Part shown: positions 17,226-26,453 of the stretch, piece by piece
Numbering within the stretch: position 1 is the stretch's first letter
How the letters are laid out: each line of letters begins with the position of its first letter
Assembly (NCBI GenBank): GCA_021604545.1
Contig: BQJE01000002.1
Location: 62,001 to 126,000, forward strand
Reading direction: 5' to 3'
Source: Micavibrio sp.
GTDB taxonomy: Bacteria > Pseudomonadota > Alphaproteobacteria > Micavibrionales > Micavibrionaceae
DNA length: 64,000 nt
Translations under genes and position numbers: made by a program
Notes under the pieces: generated by a model
The model's database searches: none
Told to the model about the DNA's origin: nothing
Seen by the model: the letters and a program-made list of their open reading frames with translations, nothing else

Positions 17226-18731
17226 ATGAATAGGTTGCCAATAAAATTATCCGGAAAACTATCCGGTCTTACGGCTGCGGCAGTATTTCTTGTCGCCGCG
17301 ATGGTAATGCTCGGCCCTACTGGTAAAGTCTGGGCGGCAAAGGGAGATCTGGTCAGTATCACGCAAGATGATCGGACAAATGCACCTCTAAAAATTACGC
17401 TCGGTAAAGCGGAGCTTATTGATCTCGAAGGAGATGTTTCAGATATTCTTGTTGCTGATCCGTCAATCGTCGATGTTGTCGCTATTCAGTCGAGAAGGCT
17501 GTACATGGTTGGTTCGAATGTTGGTGATACCAACGTGATTACGCTGGATGCTAATGGTGATATCATCAGACGTATTGATGTGCATGTTCAATATGACGTG
17601 CAGGCTGTTCAGTCTTTACTCGAAAGCCTTTTTCCGGATGAAAGCCCCAGGGTCAGCGCTCTTCATGACCAGATACTATTGACCGGAACCGTTTCAACAC
17701 CGGAAGCGGCATCGAAAATTCAAAATCTTGTTGCTCATTATGTCAGCGACCTTCAGGACGAGCAAGGCACGCCAGATGAGTTGATCTCGAACCTTCTGGA
17801 AGTCCGTGGCGAACAGCAGGTCATGTTGCAGGTTAAAATTATTGAAGCTACGCGCAGCGTCCTAAAAGAGTTTGGCTTAGAAACAAATTTCAACGATACA
17901 AACGAGTTGTCTGCAACGACAATTTTTGGTGGCTTGCCATCAAATAGCGTAACGTCCGGGCATGGTAATTCCGCAGCTTTTGCGGCTGGTGCCGGGCTGG
18001 CTCTGTCCCAGGATCCGACAGGGATAGGCCGCGCTTTGATCGACACCGGTATAGACGGTATTGGCACGTTGGGTTTGTTCCTCAATGCGCTTGAAGAAGA
18101 AAATATGGTGAATATTCTGGCCGAGCCGAACTTGACTGCTGTGTCGGGCGAACAAGCAGGGTTTCTTGCTGGTGGCGAGTTCCCGGTTCCTGTTGGACGT
18201 GACCAGGTCGGTAATCTTGTTATCGAATTCCGTGAATTCGGGGTGTCCTTGAATTTCAGACCAGTCGTGATGTCGGATAAGCGCATTAGCTTGCAGATGA
18301 ATACGGAAGTGTCCTCGCTCGACTTTGATAACGCGATTACGTTGGCTGATACGCAGGTGCCTGGTCTTGATGTGCGCCGCGCTGAAACAACTGTTGAAAT
18401 TCCAAGCGGTGGCTCGCTGATGATTGCTGGTTTGCTCCAGTCTCAAGCAATTGAAGGCATGTCCGGCTTGCCCGGTATCAGCAAGACGCCAGTGCTAGGT
18501 GATCTGGTTTCTTCGGATAGCTTCCAGCGTGAAGAAACAGAGCTTGTTGTCATTGTCACCAGTTATCTGGTTGAGCCTTACGCAGACAAAGCCAAGGCTG
18601 ACCATGTTCCTGTTGAGCGCGATAACCCACTTGCCATTTCATTCGCCGCCAATATTCGCCGCGCTTTCGGGCTGGAGGATGACGAAGAATTATTCGCAGA
18701 AAACTCGCCATATGGCTATCTGCTTGATTAG
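17226..18731 (+). CDS. cpaC: Tad secretin CpaC/RcpA
   Basis: Outer-membrane secretin ring through which the Flp pilus exits. Signal peptide at residues 1-38 ending AWAA-like ('GKVWAAKG'). The N-terminal pilus-formation domain ('LIDLEGDVSDILVADPSIVD') is at about 50-125, then a BON-like segment, then the secretin domain with 'EENMVNILAEPNLTAVSGE', 'FLAGGEFPVPV' and the terminal 'GLPGISKTPVLGDL'. The frame is open further upstream inside cpaB, but the signal peptide fixes the ATG at 17226. Length 501 is usual. Confidence 0.94.
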   Translation: MNRLPIKLSGKLSGLTAAAVFLVAAMVMLGPTGKVWAAKGDLVSITQDDRTNAPLKITLGKAELIDLEGDVSDILVADPSIVDVVAIQSRRLYMVGSNVGDTNVITLDANGDIIRRIDVHVQYDVQAVQSLLESLFPDESPRVSALHDQILLTGTVSTPEAASKIQNLVAHYVSDLQDEQGTPDELISNLLEVRGEQQVMLQVKIIEATRSVLKEFGLETNFNDTNELSATTIFGGLPSNSVTSGHGNSAAFAAGAGLALSQDPTGIGRALIDTGIDGIGTLGLFLNALEEENMVNILAEPNLTAVSGEQAGFLAGGEFPVPVGRDQVGNLVIEFREFGVSLNFRPVVMSDKRISLQMNTEVSSLDFDNAITLADTQVPGLDVRRAETTVEIPSGGSLMIAGLLQSQAIEGMSGLPGISKTPVLGDLVSSDSFQREETELVVIVTSYLVEPYADKAKADHVPVERDNPLAISFAANIRRAFGLEDDEELFAENSPYGYLLD

Positions 18732-18741
18732 GAGAAATATC

Positions 18742-19395
18742 ATGACATTGATTCAACGAAGCAGATTTTTTACAGTTATAGCGATCCTTGCGGCTTCCGC
18801 TTCTTTATCGGCCTGCAACCTCTATGAGGAGGGGCACATAACCGAAAACCGGGTTCAGGTTATCGAAGAAAGATTTGTTGAGGAAGTTTCATTAGAGGAA
18901 GCAACGCCAGGATATATATCTGGTCTGGCCCGCCATTACGAGAAACATGGTGATGGTACTGTTGATCTAAGTGTAACCTATGACCCACATTCACGCAGTA
19001 ATACGGCTATGAATGCCAGTCAGTCAGCTGCCGGCCTTGTTAAAAACTTGCGGAAGGAAGGCGTTCGTAATGTTAACGCCGATATTTTACCGCTCCAGGG
19101 TTATGGTGACGAGTCGATGGTCGTTGTCTCTTATATGTCTTACCGGGCTGAAGCGCCTAAAGATTGCGGCAGGCTCTCAGGCTTTGAAGATACAGACATT
19201 AGCCATGATAAGGACTACCGTATGGGCTGCACAGTTGAGACCATGTTTGCAAAGCAGATATCAAGACCAAAAGACCTTCTGGGTGTTGGCCGCGTAGACC
19301 CGACCACTGACGGACGCCGCGCTGGTAATATCGGAGATCTTTACCGTAGCGGTGCTCGTAATGAGCCTCTGGAAGGTGAAACGGCTTCTGAATAG
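18742..19395 (+). CDS. cpaD: Tad pilus lipoprotein CpaD
   Basis: Outer-membrane-associated lipoprotein of the Tad system. Signal peptide with the lipobox LSAC, acylated Cys at about residue 25. The CpaD domain follows, with 'GRLSGF' and a conserved 'MGCTVETMFAKQI' near the C-terminus matching the family's 'lGCatqrNLAaqV' pattern. The chosen ATG is 10 nt after the cpaC stop with GGAGA in front. A much longer upstream frame is only an overlap with cpaC. Confidence 0.88.
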   Translation: MTLIQRSRFFTVIAILAASASLSACNLYEEGHITENRVQVIEERFVEEVSLEEATPGYISGLARHYEKHGDGTVDLSVTYDPHSRSNTAMNASQSAAGLVKNLRKEGVRNVNADILPLQGYGDESMVVVSYMSYRAEAPKDCGRLSGFEDTDISHDKDYRMGCTVETMFAKQISRPKDLLGVGRVDPTTDGRRAGNIGDLYRSGARNEPLEGETASE

Positions 19396-19461
19396 AGCCT
19401 CACTATGTGTTATGTTTGGTATAAGGAGTATACTTTTAAGTTGTAGGATACAGGTAGATTA

Positions 19462-20712
19462 ATGAGCGAGGCGGAAAATCAGGCCACATCGATATTGCTT
19501 CCCAGCTCCGGTGTAGCCGTTTATTCAAGGGACAAAACAACAGTAGTATCAGCGCAGGCCATTAAAGAGGACTGGCGTTTTGCGCGCGTTGACATACAGG
19601 TCAGCGAAGGTGACATAGAAACCGCTATAGAAGCCTACCAGAATGCACCTTCCCCCGATCTGATTATTGTACAAACCGATACGGTTGATGAAAGCTTTAC
19701 GGGCCGTCTGGAGGCTCTAGCCCCTCATTGTAGTGAAGGGACTGCGGCCATTGTCATTGGTCCTGAAAATGACGTCTACCTCTATCGGCAGATGATTGAA
19801 ATGGGTGTCAGTGATTATCTGGTCAGGCCGGTTGAGACAAGTATTCTGGCTGATGTGATTGCCAAAACAGTGATTGAAAAAATCGGTGTAACTGGCAGTC
19901 GCTTAATCGCTTTTGCTGGTGCTAAAGGCGGTGTTGGTACTTCGGTGATTGCACAAAGTCTGGCCTGGGCGGTTTCGGAAACACTGGGTCAGAAAACAAT
20001 TTTGCTGGATGCCTCGGGTGGCTGGTCCACTCTCGGTGTTGGTATGGGCTTTGAGCCTTCAACGACGCTTGCCGAAGCTGTCAGGGCTGCCGAAGCACAA
20101 GATGAAGACTCTCTTGCCCGGATGCTTTTCAAAGCCAGCGATCATTTAAGTGTTCTTGCCAGTGGTGGTGATGCCATGCTCGAACAATCGATCACAGCTT
20201 CCCAATATGAACGCTTGCTGGATATGCTTATGGTCAAATATCCGGTCGTTCTAGTGGATTTATCAGCTTCCGCGTCTGATCTAAAAAACGCGGTCCTGGC
20301 GCGTGCCAACCAGGTTGTCCTGGTATCAACTGCAACGCTGCCGGCTTTACGTTTGGGGCGCAGCGTGCTGCAGGAGATGAAAGAAATTCGCGGTGACAGC
20401 GATGAAGGAATAGAAATGGTTATTAATATGCAAGGCTTTGCTCCAGCCAATGAGGTGCCCAAAGCTGACATAGAAAAGGCTATGGATTTCAAGCCGGCCG
20501 CCATGATTCCTTTTGATCCAAAGCTTTTTGTTGGTAATGAAAGCGAAGGTAAAAAGCTTATTGATGACAAAGCTGGGAATGCTTTGGTTCATAATGTTTT
20601 GCTGCCTGTATTGCAAAGAACATTGGCTTCTGATCTGGCGGGAACGCAGGTTGTTGAAGAACAATCCGGTGGTATTGGCGGGCTGATAAATAAAATTACG
20701 AAGAAAGCTTAA
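19462..20712 (+). CDS. cpaE: Tad pilus localisation ATPase CpaE/TadZ
   Basis: A MinD/ParA-type ATPase that places the pilus machinery at the pole. Residues 1-135 form a receiver-like domain (switch region 'VSDYLVRPVE'). This is followed by the deviant Walker A AGAKGGVGTS (about 152-161) and 'LLDASGGWSTLGVGMG', 'PVVLVDLSAS' and 'VVLVSTATLPALRLGRSVL'. The Asp-rich Walker A' region is more degenerate than in MinD, as is common for TadZ. The C-terminus ends in a short basic amphipathic stretch, which may bind membrane. Confidence 0.93.
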   Translation: MSEAENQATSILLPSSGVAVYSRDKTTVVSAQAIKEDWRFARVDIQVSEGDIETAIEAYQNAPSPDLIIVQTDTVDESFTGRLEALAPHCSEGTAAIVIGPENDVYLYRQMIEMGVSDYLVRPVETSILADVIAKTVIEKIGVTGSRLIAFAGAKGGVGTSVIAQSLAWAVSETLGQKTILLDASGGWSTLGVGMGFEPSTTLAEAVRAAEAQDEDSLARMLFKASDHLSVLASGGDAMLEQSITASQYERLLDMLMVKYPVVLVDLSASASDLKNAVLARANQVVLVSTATLPALRLGRSVLQEMKEIRGDSDEGIEMVINMQGFAPANEVPKADIEKAMDFKPAAMIPFDPKLFVGNESEGKKLIDDKAGNALVHNVLLPVLQRTLASDLAGTQVVEEQSGGIGGLINKITKKA

Positions 20713-20722
20713 AGGTAAGTAG

Positions 20723-22396
20723 ATGTTCGGAAAAAAACAAACAGGCGAAGCTCCTCCGAAAAAGGCACCGCAGGCACCGGCTTCAAAAGAAGAAAAGAAG
20801 CCGGAAGCGCAGGCTAGTGAACCTAAGGAAAACAAAGCCAATGGCATTACACCTGTTCCTGAAAAAGAAGAGGTAAAATCTGAGCCTGTTATCACGACAG
20901 AGAATCCAAAAGATACTGAGGTCGCCCCTGAATCTGTGCTTGAAGGGCTAGGCGATGCTCTTGCTGCGAAAGAAGATGCGCCGGAGCCAAAGAAAGAAGT
21001 TAAAGCCAAGACCAAAGAAGAGCCTAAAGAGCCACGCAAGTCGATGGAAGATGATCTTGGTCTTGATGAGATTGAGGAGCTCCCTGAAGACTCCGATAAA
21101 AAAGAAGGCTCTGAGTCAATTACATCGCTTCGGTTACAACGCTCTCGCAACCGTATCTGGCTTGATTTGCGCGATGGTATTGATCTAAAGGCTCTGGCCC
21201 GCATGGATGCCAAAGCGGCGCGCGAAGAAGTTTACTCTGCCGTGGAAGAAATTGCGCGCTTTCGCAATCTCGATCTGACGCCAGCCGAGTTGCAGGGTGT
21301 CGGTAAAGAATGCGCCGATGATATGCTCGGTTTTGGCCCGCTCGAAGAGCTTCTTGAGCGCGATGACATTGCCGATATCATGATTAATGGTCCCGACACG
21401 ACTTATATTGAGGTTGGCGGTAAGATCGAAAAAACACATATCAATTTCCGCGATAACCAGCATTTGACAACGATCTGTCAGCGTATTGTTGGGGCGATTG
21501 GCCGTCGTGTCGATGAATCCTCGCCGATTTGCGATGCGCGTTTGCCCGATGGTTCTCGTGTTAACGTGATTATCCCGCCGCTCGCTGTCGATGGCGCCTG
21601 CATGACCATTCGGAAATTTACCAAGGATAAGCTAACACTCGAAAAGTTGCTTGAATTTGGCTCGATGACACCGAGTTGTGCCAAATTGATTATGGCGGTT
21701 GGACGTTGCCGCGTGAATGTTCTGGTTTCTGGCGGTACTGGTTCGGGTAAGACAACAATGCTGAATTGTCTGACACGTTATATAGAAGCCGGTGAACGCA
21801 TTGTCACTTGTGAAGACGCTTGTGAGCTGCAATTGCAACAACCGCATGTTGTGCGTCTTGAAACTCGCCCGCCGAACCTTGAAGGGGTTGGTGAGGTGAC
21901 GATGCGCGATCTTGTGAAGAACTGTCTGCGGATGCGTCCGGAGCGTATTATCGTTGGTGAGGTTCGTGGACCGGAAGCCTTTGATTTGCTGCAGGCTATG
22001 AATACCGGTCATGATGGCTCGATGGGAACGGTTCACGCCAACAACCCGCGTGAAGCCCTTTCGCGGATGGAAAACATGATTGCGATGGGTGGTTTGAATT
22101 TGCCGCAGCAAGCGGTGCGCGAACAAATTGCCGGCGCAGTGCAGGTGATTATTCAGGTGCAACGTCTGCGTGACGGTTCACGGAAAACAACTCATGTGAC
22201 AGAAATTACCGGCATGGAAGGCGAGGTCGTCACCATGCAGGATCTGTTTACACTTGAGATAGAAGGTGAAGACGAAGACGGCAAGCTGGTAACAAAACAA
22301 AAATCGACCGGTCTTCGCCCCAAATTCTACGATAACGCACGCCAGTTTGGTGTTGAGCAGCTCGTGCTTGATGCTATGGAAGAGGCTTACGGATAA
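20723..22396 (+). CDS. cpaF: Tad secretion ATPase CpaF/TadA
   Basis: A hexameric GSPII_E ATPase that powers pilus extension and probably retraction. The first 130 residues are a Glu/Lys/Pro-rich disordered extension. After it come '[20 protein letters not shown]', the Walker [11 protein letters not shown], the Asp-box '[10 protein letters not shown]', and Walker B '[20 protein letters not shown]' with '[18 protein letters not shown]' His box. The 557-residue length is long because of the N-terminal extension. tadB follows at the next base. Confidence 0.96.
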   Translation: MFGKKQTGEAPPKKAPQAPASKEEKKPEAQASEPKENKANGITPVPEKEEVKSEPVITTENPKDTEVAPESVLEGLGDALAAKEDAPEPKKEVKAKTKEEPKEPRKSMEDDLGLDEIEELPEDSDKKEGSESITSLRLQRSRNRIWLDLRDGIDLKALARMDAKAAREEVYSAVEEIARFRNLDLTPAELQGVGKECADDMLGFGPLEELLERDDIADIMINGPDTTYIEVGGKIEKTHINFRDNQHLTTICQRIVGAIGRRVDESSPICDARLPDGSRVNVIIPPLAVDGACMTIRKFTKDKLTLEKLLEFGSMTPSCAKLIMAVGRCRVNVLVSGGTGSGKTTMLNCLTRYIEAGERIVTCEDACELQLQQPHVVRLETRPPNLEGVGEVTMRDLVKNCLRMRPERIIVGEVRGPEAFDLLQAMNTGHDGSMGTVHANNPREALSRMENMIAMGGLNLPQQAVREQIAGAVQVIIQVQRLRDGSRKTTHVTEITGMEGEVVTMQDLFTLEIEGEDEDGKLVTKQKSTGLRPKFYDNARQFGVEQLVLDAMEEAYG

Positions 22397-23386
22397 ATGA
22401 ATACGATTCAAATCGTTTTGATCGCTCTGATCTTTATCATCATTATTGGTATCGGTATTGCGTTCTCCCTTAATCAGGAGGTGGAGCGCAAGAAGCGCGT
22501 TATGGCTACGATTAAGGGCCGCTCTGGCGTGGTTGGAAATGCGCCGAGTGAGCAGGACGCGCAGAACAAACGCCGTGCTGAAATCGCCAGAAAACTTAAA
22601 GACGACAAAGAAGAAGACGATAAGAGCAAGAAGAAACAAAAAACTTCGATTGCAGTTATGATGGGGCAGGCAGGCCTCAATATAACCACAAAACAGTTTT
22701 GGATGTATTCTATAGTTTCGATGGTGATATTTACATTTGTGGCCAAAGTTATCTTTCATGCCAATCCCTTTATTCTTTTGATGGTAGCAATTACCGGATT
22801 GTTGGGTTTTCCACGTATTGTGTTGAAGAGGCTGGCGGCAAAACGCCAGAAGAAGTTTCTGACAGAGTTTGCAGACGCGTTGGAAGCGGTGGTGAGGCTT
22901 CTTAAGGCCGGTATGCCGGTTTCTGAAGCCGTTAAAATGATCAGCCGCGAGTTTGAAGGCCCTGTTGGCGAGGAAATGTCGATCATATACGACAAGCAAA
23001 AGATCGGTGTTCCTTTGCATGAAGCAGCCACGGAAGCGACCAAGCGCATGCCACTGACCGAGATGCAGATGTTTGCGACAGGTCTTGCGATCCAGTCACA
23101 GACGGGCTCGAGCTTATCCGAGGTTCTCAGTAATCTGGCCAATGTTATCCGCGCGCGATTCAAGTTGAAGCGTAAGATCAAAGCCTTGTCTTCGGAGGCG
23201 ATTGCTTCGGCCAGTATCATCGGCGCATTGCCGAATGTTGTGGCTGGCGGTATGTGGTTTGTAAACCGGGAATATATCAACGTTCTGTTCACCGATCCGT
23301 TTGGGAAAGTCTTGCTGGCCGGAGCGGTCATCTGGATGTGTCTCGGTATTCTTGTGATGAAGGTTATGATTAATTTCAAGATATAA
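22397..23386 (+). CDS. tadB: Tad inner-membrane platform protein TadB
   Basis: GspF-like platform protein. One N-terminal TM helix (about 5-25), a charged cytosolic stretch (about 30-80, 'RRAEIARKLKDDKEEDDKSK'), two TM helices (about 96-140), the T2SSF domain with 'FADALEAVVRLLKAGMPVSE', and C-terminal TM helices. The ATG abuts the cpaF stop, implying translational coupling. Confidence 0.92.
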   Translation: MNTIQIVLIALIFIIIIGIGIAFSLNQEVERKKRVMATIKGRSGVVGNAPSEQDAQNKRRAEIARKLKDDKEEDDKSKKKQKTSIAVMMGQAGLNITTKQFWMYSIVSMVIFTFVAKVIFHANPFILLMVAITGLLGFPRIVLKRLAAKRQKKFLTEFADALEAVVRLLKAGMPVSEAVKMISREFEGPVGEEMSIIYDKQKIGVPLHEAATEATKRMPLTEMQMFATGLAIQSQTGSSLSEVLSNLANVIRARFKLKRKIKALSSEAIASASIIGALPNVVAGGMWFVNREYINVLFTDPFGKVLLAGAVIWMCLGILVMKVMINFKI

Positions 23387-23398
23387 AAAGGTGCCAAA

Positions 23399-24352
23399 AT
23401 GGAAAACGAAGTTCTGATAACAGTTGTAAGCGCACTCATCGCTGCGGCCTCTTTTGCGGCATTTGCGCTGCCGTTTTTGAACAAGACGGAGAAGAAAGAA
23501 CGTTATAGATCCGTAATTGAAAAACGGCGCAAAGCGTTGTTTGAAGCGACCAGAGATGGCAGCATGAACAGAGTTATCGCGGAGGATACCGTTTCCGCCG
23601 CTGATAATATGGCCAGCATGTTCAAGGTGCAGCAATTGGTTGGTAAGATGGGTGAGAATATCCGCGATAACTTGTTACAAGCCGGTATCCGCAACCCGAC
23701 AGCGCCGCTGAAATTCATGATCGCCCGCGTTGTCGCGCCTTTGTTTTTGTGTAGCTTTGCTATGATTATTATCGCGGGGACCGAGAAAGAAATTTCCAGC
23801 ACGACAAAGATGCTGAGCATTTTTGGTATGGGATTTTTTGGTTTTAAACTTCCAGACATTCTTATTAAAAACAAAATTCTTAAACGCCAACAGGAGATCA
23901 ACCTCGCATTCCCAGACTCTCTGGATATGATGCTGATCTGTGTGCAAGGCGGGATCGGCCTCGAGCAAACTATCGACCGTGTTGCCGCCGAAATTGCCGA
24001 TCATTCACCAACACTGGCCGAAGAGCTGGGCATCCTTAGCGCCGAAATGGCGATGCTGAATGACCGGCGCCAGGCCCTGCAGGATTTCGCAAGGCGGGTC
24101 GGATCCGGTGCCGGGAAAACCTTTTCCACCGCGCTGATTCAGGCGGAACAGTATGGTACTTCTATTTCGCAGGCGATGCGTGTGATGTCCGATGAGCTGC
24201 GCGATATGCGCATGTCGCTGGCCGAGCAAAAGGCCGCATCCTTGCCGCCGAAACTGACCGTGCCGATGATTTTGTTCTTCCTGCCGGCGCTGTTTATTAT
24301 CATTCTGGGCCCCGCTGGAATTCAAGCCACTGCTGCCGGAGTCGGCGGGTAA
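23399..24352 (+). CDS. tadC: Tad inner-membrane platform protein TadC
   Basis: The second GspF-like platform protein, partner of TadB. It has an N-terminal TM helix, two central TM helices (about 100-150), a T2SSF domain with 'FPDSLDMMLICVQGGIGLEQ' and 'YGTSISQAMRVMSDELRDMR', and a final TM helix. It is the last plus-strand gene of the locus. A nested palindromic repeat begins right after its stop. Confidence 0.93.
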   Translation: MENEVLITVVSALIAAASFAAFALPFLNKTEKKERYRSVIEKRRKALFEATRDGSMNRVIAEDTVSAADNMASMFKVQQLVGKMGENIRDNLLQAGIRNPTAPLKFMIARVVAPLFLCSFAMIIIAGTEKEISSTTKMLSIFGMGFFGFKLPDILIKNKILKRQQEINLAFPDSLDMMLICVQGGIGLEQTIDRVAAEIADHSPTLAEELGILSAEMAMLNDRRQALQDFARRVGSGAGKTFSTALIQAEQYGTSISQAMRVMSDELRDMRMSLAEQKAASLPPKLTVPMILFFLPALFIIILGPAGIQATAAGVGG

Positions 24353-24946
24353 AGCTTCATTTGAAGCATAATGGCCTGCAAACTGCATCTTTCTGTGCTT
24401 CCGGTGCTCGTGTAGGAAGACTACACTTCGCGCCGGTTCTCGAAAGTTACAGTTTTCGGCACATTCTTCTCCAAATGTGTCCATTGGCTTGGCTTTCTTT
24501 TGCATTCTCTTTTTTTGAAATTCCAGATGCGCCTGCTTAACCACCATACGGCGGTAGCGGTTTTGATCGCGTAGGGCAGCGCGGAGGTTTTGCGTGGCCT
24601 GGGAGCGCCCGCCATGTTTGTATCCATTCATCTTTGATTTCTCTTTACCGGCCTCTGTGCGCGGCCCTGTCGATTTGAGCCATGGTTTACTGGCCATGAT
24701 GCGGGCGCGCTGTTTTGCGCGTCTTTCCTGGCTCCAGCCTTCGCGTCGGCGGCGCTTCGGCGTGACAGGCCAACCCTTTGTTTTGACACGGGAATTGGGC
24801 CTTCTTTTAGTTCGGACGCAAGTTTTAGGGGGGTGGGGCTGGCTTAGATATTCTTCCTGTGCTTTCAAGAGGTTAAGCGTGATCTGCTCACCGTAAAGGG
24901 CGAGGGCGTCGTGGCGGTTGGTCGGGGTGTTTTGTGGGGAGGGCAT
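24005..24946 (-). CDS. Repeat-associated basic protein of unknown function
   Basis: A 313-codon frame, of which only the first ~160 codons (24946 to about 24470) look like a protein under selection. That part is extremely Arg/Lys-rich, with 'PKRRRREGWSQERRAKQRAR' and the block 'SKPWLKSTGPRTEAGKEKSK', then 'MNGYKHGGRS'. I recall STGPRTxxGKxxSxxNxxKHG proteins in many bacteria but know no function. Composition suggests nucleic-acid binding. The rest runs through the palindromic repeat and then antisense to tadC, so the true end is unclear. A neighbouring frame ends 'NVPKTVTFENRREV' inside the repeat and parallels 'FVSKTALFENR' in copy 1, which hints at a frameshift. Its ATG lies 7 nt after the -10 of a consensus promoter, so the mRNA may be leaderless. 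Confidence 0.5.
   Translation of the reverse strand: MPSPQNTPTNRHDALALYGEQITLNLLKAQEEYLSQPHPPKTCVRTKRRPNSRVKTKGWPVTPKRRRREGWSQERRAKQRARIMASKPWLKSTGPRTEAGKEKSKMNGYKHGGRSQATQNLRAALRDQNRYRRMVVKQAHLEFQKKRMQKKAKPMDTFGEECAENCNFREPARSVVFLHEHRKHRKMQFAGHYASNEALPADSGSSGLNSSGAQNDNKQRRQEEQNHRHGQFRRQGCGLLLGQRHAHIAQLIGHHTHRLRNRSTILFRLNQRGGKGFPGTGSDPPCEILQGLAPVIQHRHFGAKDAQLFGQCW
24354..24480. repeat. Nested palindromic repeat, copy 2
   Basis: It starts immediately after the tadC stop. Inner arms AACTGCATCTTTC (24381-24393) and GAAAGTTACAGTT (24442-24454) pair with two or three mismatches. A perfect 6-bp tip hairpin GTGTAG-GAAGA-CTACAC (24410-24426) sits inside. The outer CATTTG... (24358) faces ...CAAATG (about 24472-24477). 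Blocks shared with copy 1 (690-828) include CTGCAAAC, GCTTCC and CCGGTTCTCGAAA. The arms differ between copies while pairing is mostly kept, so the fold, rather than only the sequence, seems to be preserved. Confidence 0.7.
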
Positions 24947-24953
24947 TAGGTAT

Positions 24954-24982
24954 AGTATAGGAAATTAATCCTGTTTTGTCAA
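24954..24982 (-). promoter_or_regulatory. Consensus sigma-70-type promoter with internal dyad, copy 2
   Basis: Minus strand: TTGACA (24982-24977), 17-nt spacer, TATACT (24959-24954), then an ATG 7 nt later at 24946. The dyad AGGA-AATTAA-TCCT (24959-24972) occupies the same place as in copy 1 (1187-1200). The conserved hexamers, spacing and dyad in two unrelated places argue for a regulated leaderless promoter. Confidence 0.7.
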
Positions 24983-24992
24983 GGTTTTTTAA

Positions 24993-25010
24993 GCGCGGCA
25001 TAAGCCGCGC
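24993..25010 (-). terminator. Hairpin downstream of the tadD-like gene
   Basis: A perfect 7-bp stem GCGCGGC-ATAA-GCCGCGC, 25 bp past the stop of the TPR lipoprotein gene. It lacks a clear T-run on the minus strand, so termination would be weak or Rho-assisted. Confidence 0.4.
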
Positions 25011-25034
25011 CGCGGAGATGACAATGAGGGAGAG

Positions 25035-26405
25035 TTACTGCGGCTTAATAACGATCGGTTCGTCGGTGGCTTCGAGGTCGATGGTTTCGGCTTCGACGGT
25101 GATAACCGGCGCAGTTTCTTCGGTGTTATCAAGTGCTGAGTGATCCTCTTTTTCTTTTGGCTCTTCTTTAGATTCAGCCGCATCACGTCTTTGTAATTCG
25201 TTTTCTATCTCTTCTTTTTTTGTTGTATATCTCAGGCTTTTTTCTTGAAGTTGTCTCCAGACTGGTAGAGGGTCTTTTTCTGCTTTTTTGGCATCTTCTA
25301 CGAGCTTTTGCCGATTATCGCGATCAAGACTTTTACTAACTTCCTTAAGCTTTCCTTCTGCTTCTAGCAGTTCTTCTTTGAGCTTAGACGTTTCTTGTTT
25401 TTGTATTTTTTTTCTGAGCTCAAGGCGTTCTTTCTCACGTTGTTCTTTCCACTTTTTATCTTGTTCCGTTTTGAGCTTAATTTGTTTTTCCCAAGCTTCT
25501 TCTTCGATCTTTATTGCCTCTTCTAAACTTATGGCATCTTTTTCTTCAGCCTTCAGAGGGGAGGGTTTGGTTTCAACTTCAACTTCGACAACCTCTTCGA
25601 CCACTTCTTCGATGACCTCTTCTACCGGAACCGCTTCGGGTTCCATTTGCGGCTCGAGATTAAGCGCGGCGGAAGGGGCGAATGGTTTTTTAACCGGCTT
25701 GGGTGCGGTCGGGCGTTTACCGCTGGATTCTTTTAAGGCGTTCACAATGCGAAGATTGCGTTCAACTTCGCGGCGGCCCGGGGATACGGCGGCGGCTTTT
25801 TCAAGGATTTCGGAGGCTTCTTCGAGGAAGCCTTGTGAGGCGAGATTAAGCGCCAGATTGTTCATGATCGGTGTCGGGTCGCCTTCCCAGCTATCGAGAC
25901 CTTTGCGGAAAGAGCGTTCGGCTTCTTTGTGCTGGCCTTTGGCATCAAGGGAGATACCAAGAAAGTGATAGGCTTTGAAATCGTCTGGGTCCTGAATGAC
26001 GGCTTCCTGTGCGAATTGCTCGGCGGCATCGTAGCGTCCCAGCGCAAGTTGCACAGCGGCGTATTCTGTTTTAACGCCGGGGGCGGCATTATCGTCATTG
26101 GCAAAAGGCGCAAGGACGAGAGCAGCGCGGTTGAGGTAATCGGACTCACGCAGGGCGCGGGCATATTGCAGAGCAGCCTTTGGATCGTTGCTGTTGCGCT
26201 TGTACATCTTCTCCTGGATCATCAGGGAATTACCGGTTTCACCGCGGGCGGTGGCACTATTTGATGCGCGCTCAAGCACGGAATCTATTTTGGAGGTGCG
26301 CATTTGCGCATCCGAAGGTGTAGACGACGTGGTCTGACAAGCGACCAACATGGTGCTGGCGGCAAGACATAAGGCTAAATTCGGGAAGTTTTTCATGCTC
26401 ATCAC
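25035..26405 (-). CDS. TadD-like TPR lipoprotein with charged C-terminal coiled coil
   Basis: Signal peptide with lipobox 'LVAC' (Cys at about 23). TPR units follow at about 75-215 ('ALQYARALRESDYLNRAALV', 'AEQFAQEAVIQDPDDFKAYH', 'KEAERSFRKGLDS'). A Pro/Glu linker follows, then a long Lys/Glu coiled coil (about 285-425). TadD proteins are outer-membrane lipoproteins needed for secretin assembly. The first half matches that, and the coiled-coil half is an extra. The start may be GTG at 26405 or either ATG at 26402 or 26396. It faces the tad operon from the opposite strand. Confidence 0.75.
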   Translation of the reverse strand: MMSMKNFPNLALCLAASTMLVACQTTSSTPSDAQMRTSKIDSVLERASNSATARGETGNSLMIQEKMYKRNSNDPKAALQYARALRESDYLNRAALVLAPFANDDNAAPGVKTEYAAVQLALGRYDAAEQFAQEAVIQDPDDFKAYHFLGISLDAKGQHKEAERSFRKGLDSWEGDPTPIMNNLALNLASQGFLEEASEILEKAAAVSPGRREVERNLRIVNALKESSGKRPTAPKPVKKPFAPSAALNLEPQMEPEAVPVEEVIEEVVEEVVEVEVETKPSPLKAEEKDAISLEEAIKIEEEAWEKQIKLKTEQDKKWKEQREKERLELRKKIQKQETSKLKEELLEAEGKLKEVSKSLDRDNRQKLVEDAKKAEKDPLPVWRQLQEKSLRYTTKKEEIENELQRRDAAESKEEPKEKEDHSALDNTEETAPVITVEAETIDLEATDEPIVIKPQ

Positions 26406-26453
26406 AGTCTTATATATAAGGTGTTATCTGTTGTAAAACCAGAATTAATAAAA

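Noticed and set aside
20347..21213. 288-codon minus-strand frame over cpaE and cpaF
   Set aside because: Ser-rich shadow created by the Lys/Glu-rich CpaF N-terminus on the other strand.
24354..24990. Insertion sequence
   Set aside because: No transposase, no clean terminal inverted repeats and no visible target duplication, so described as repeat-bounded cassette only.
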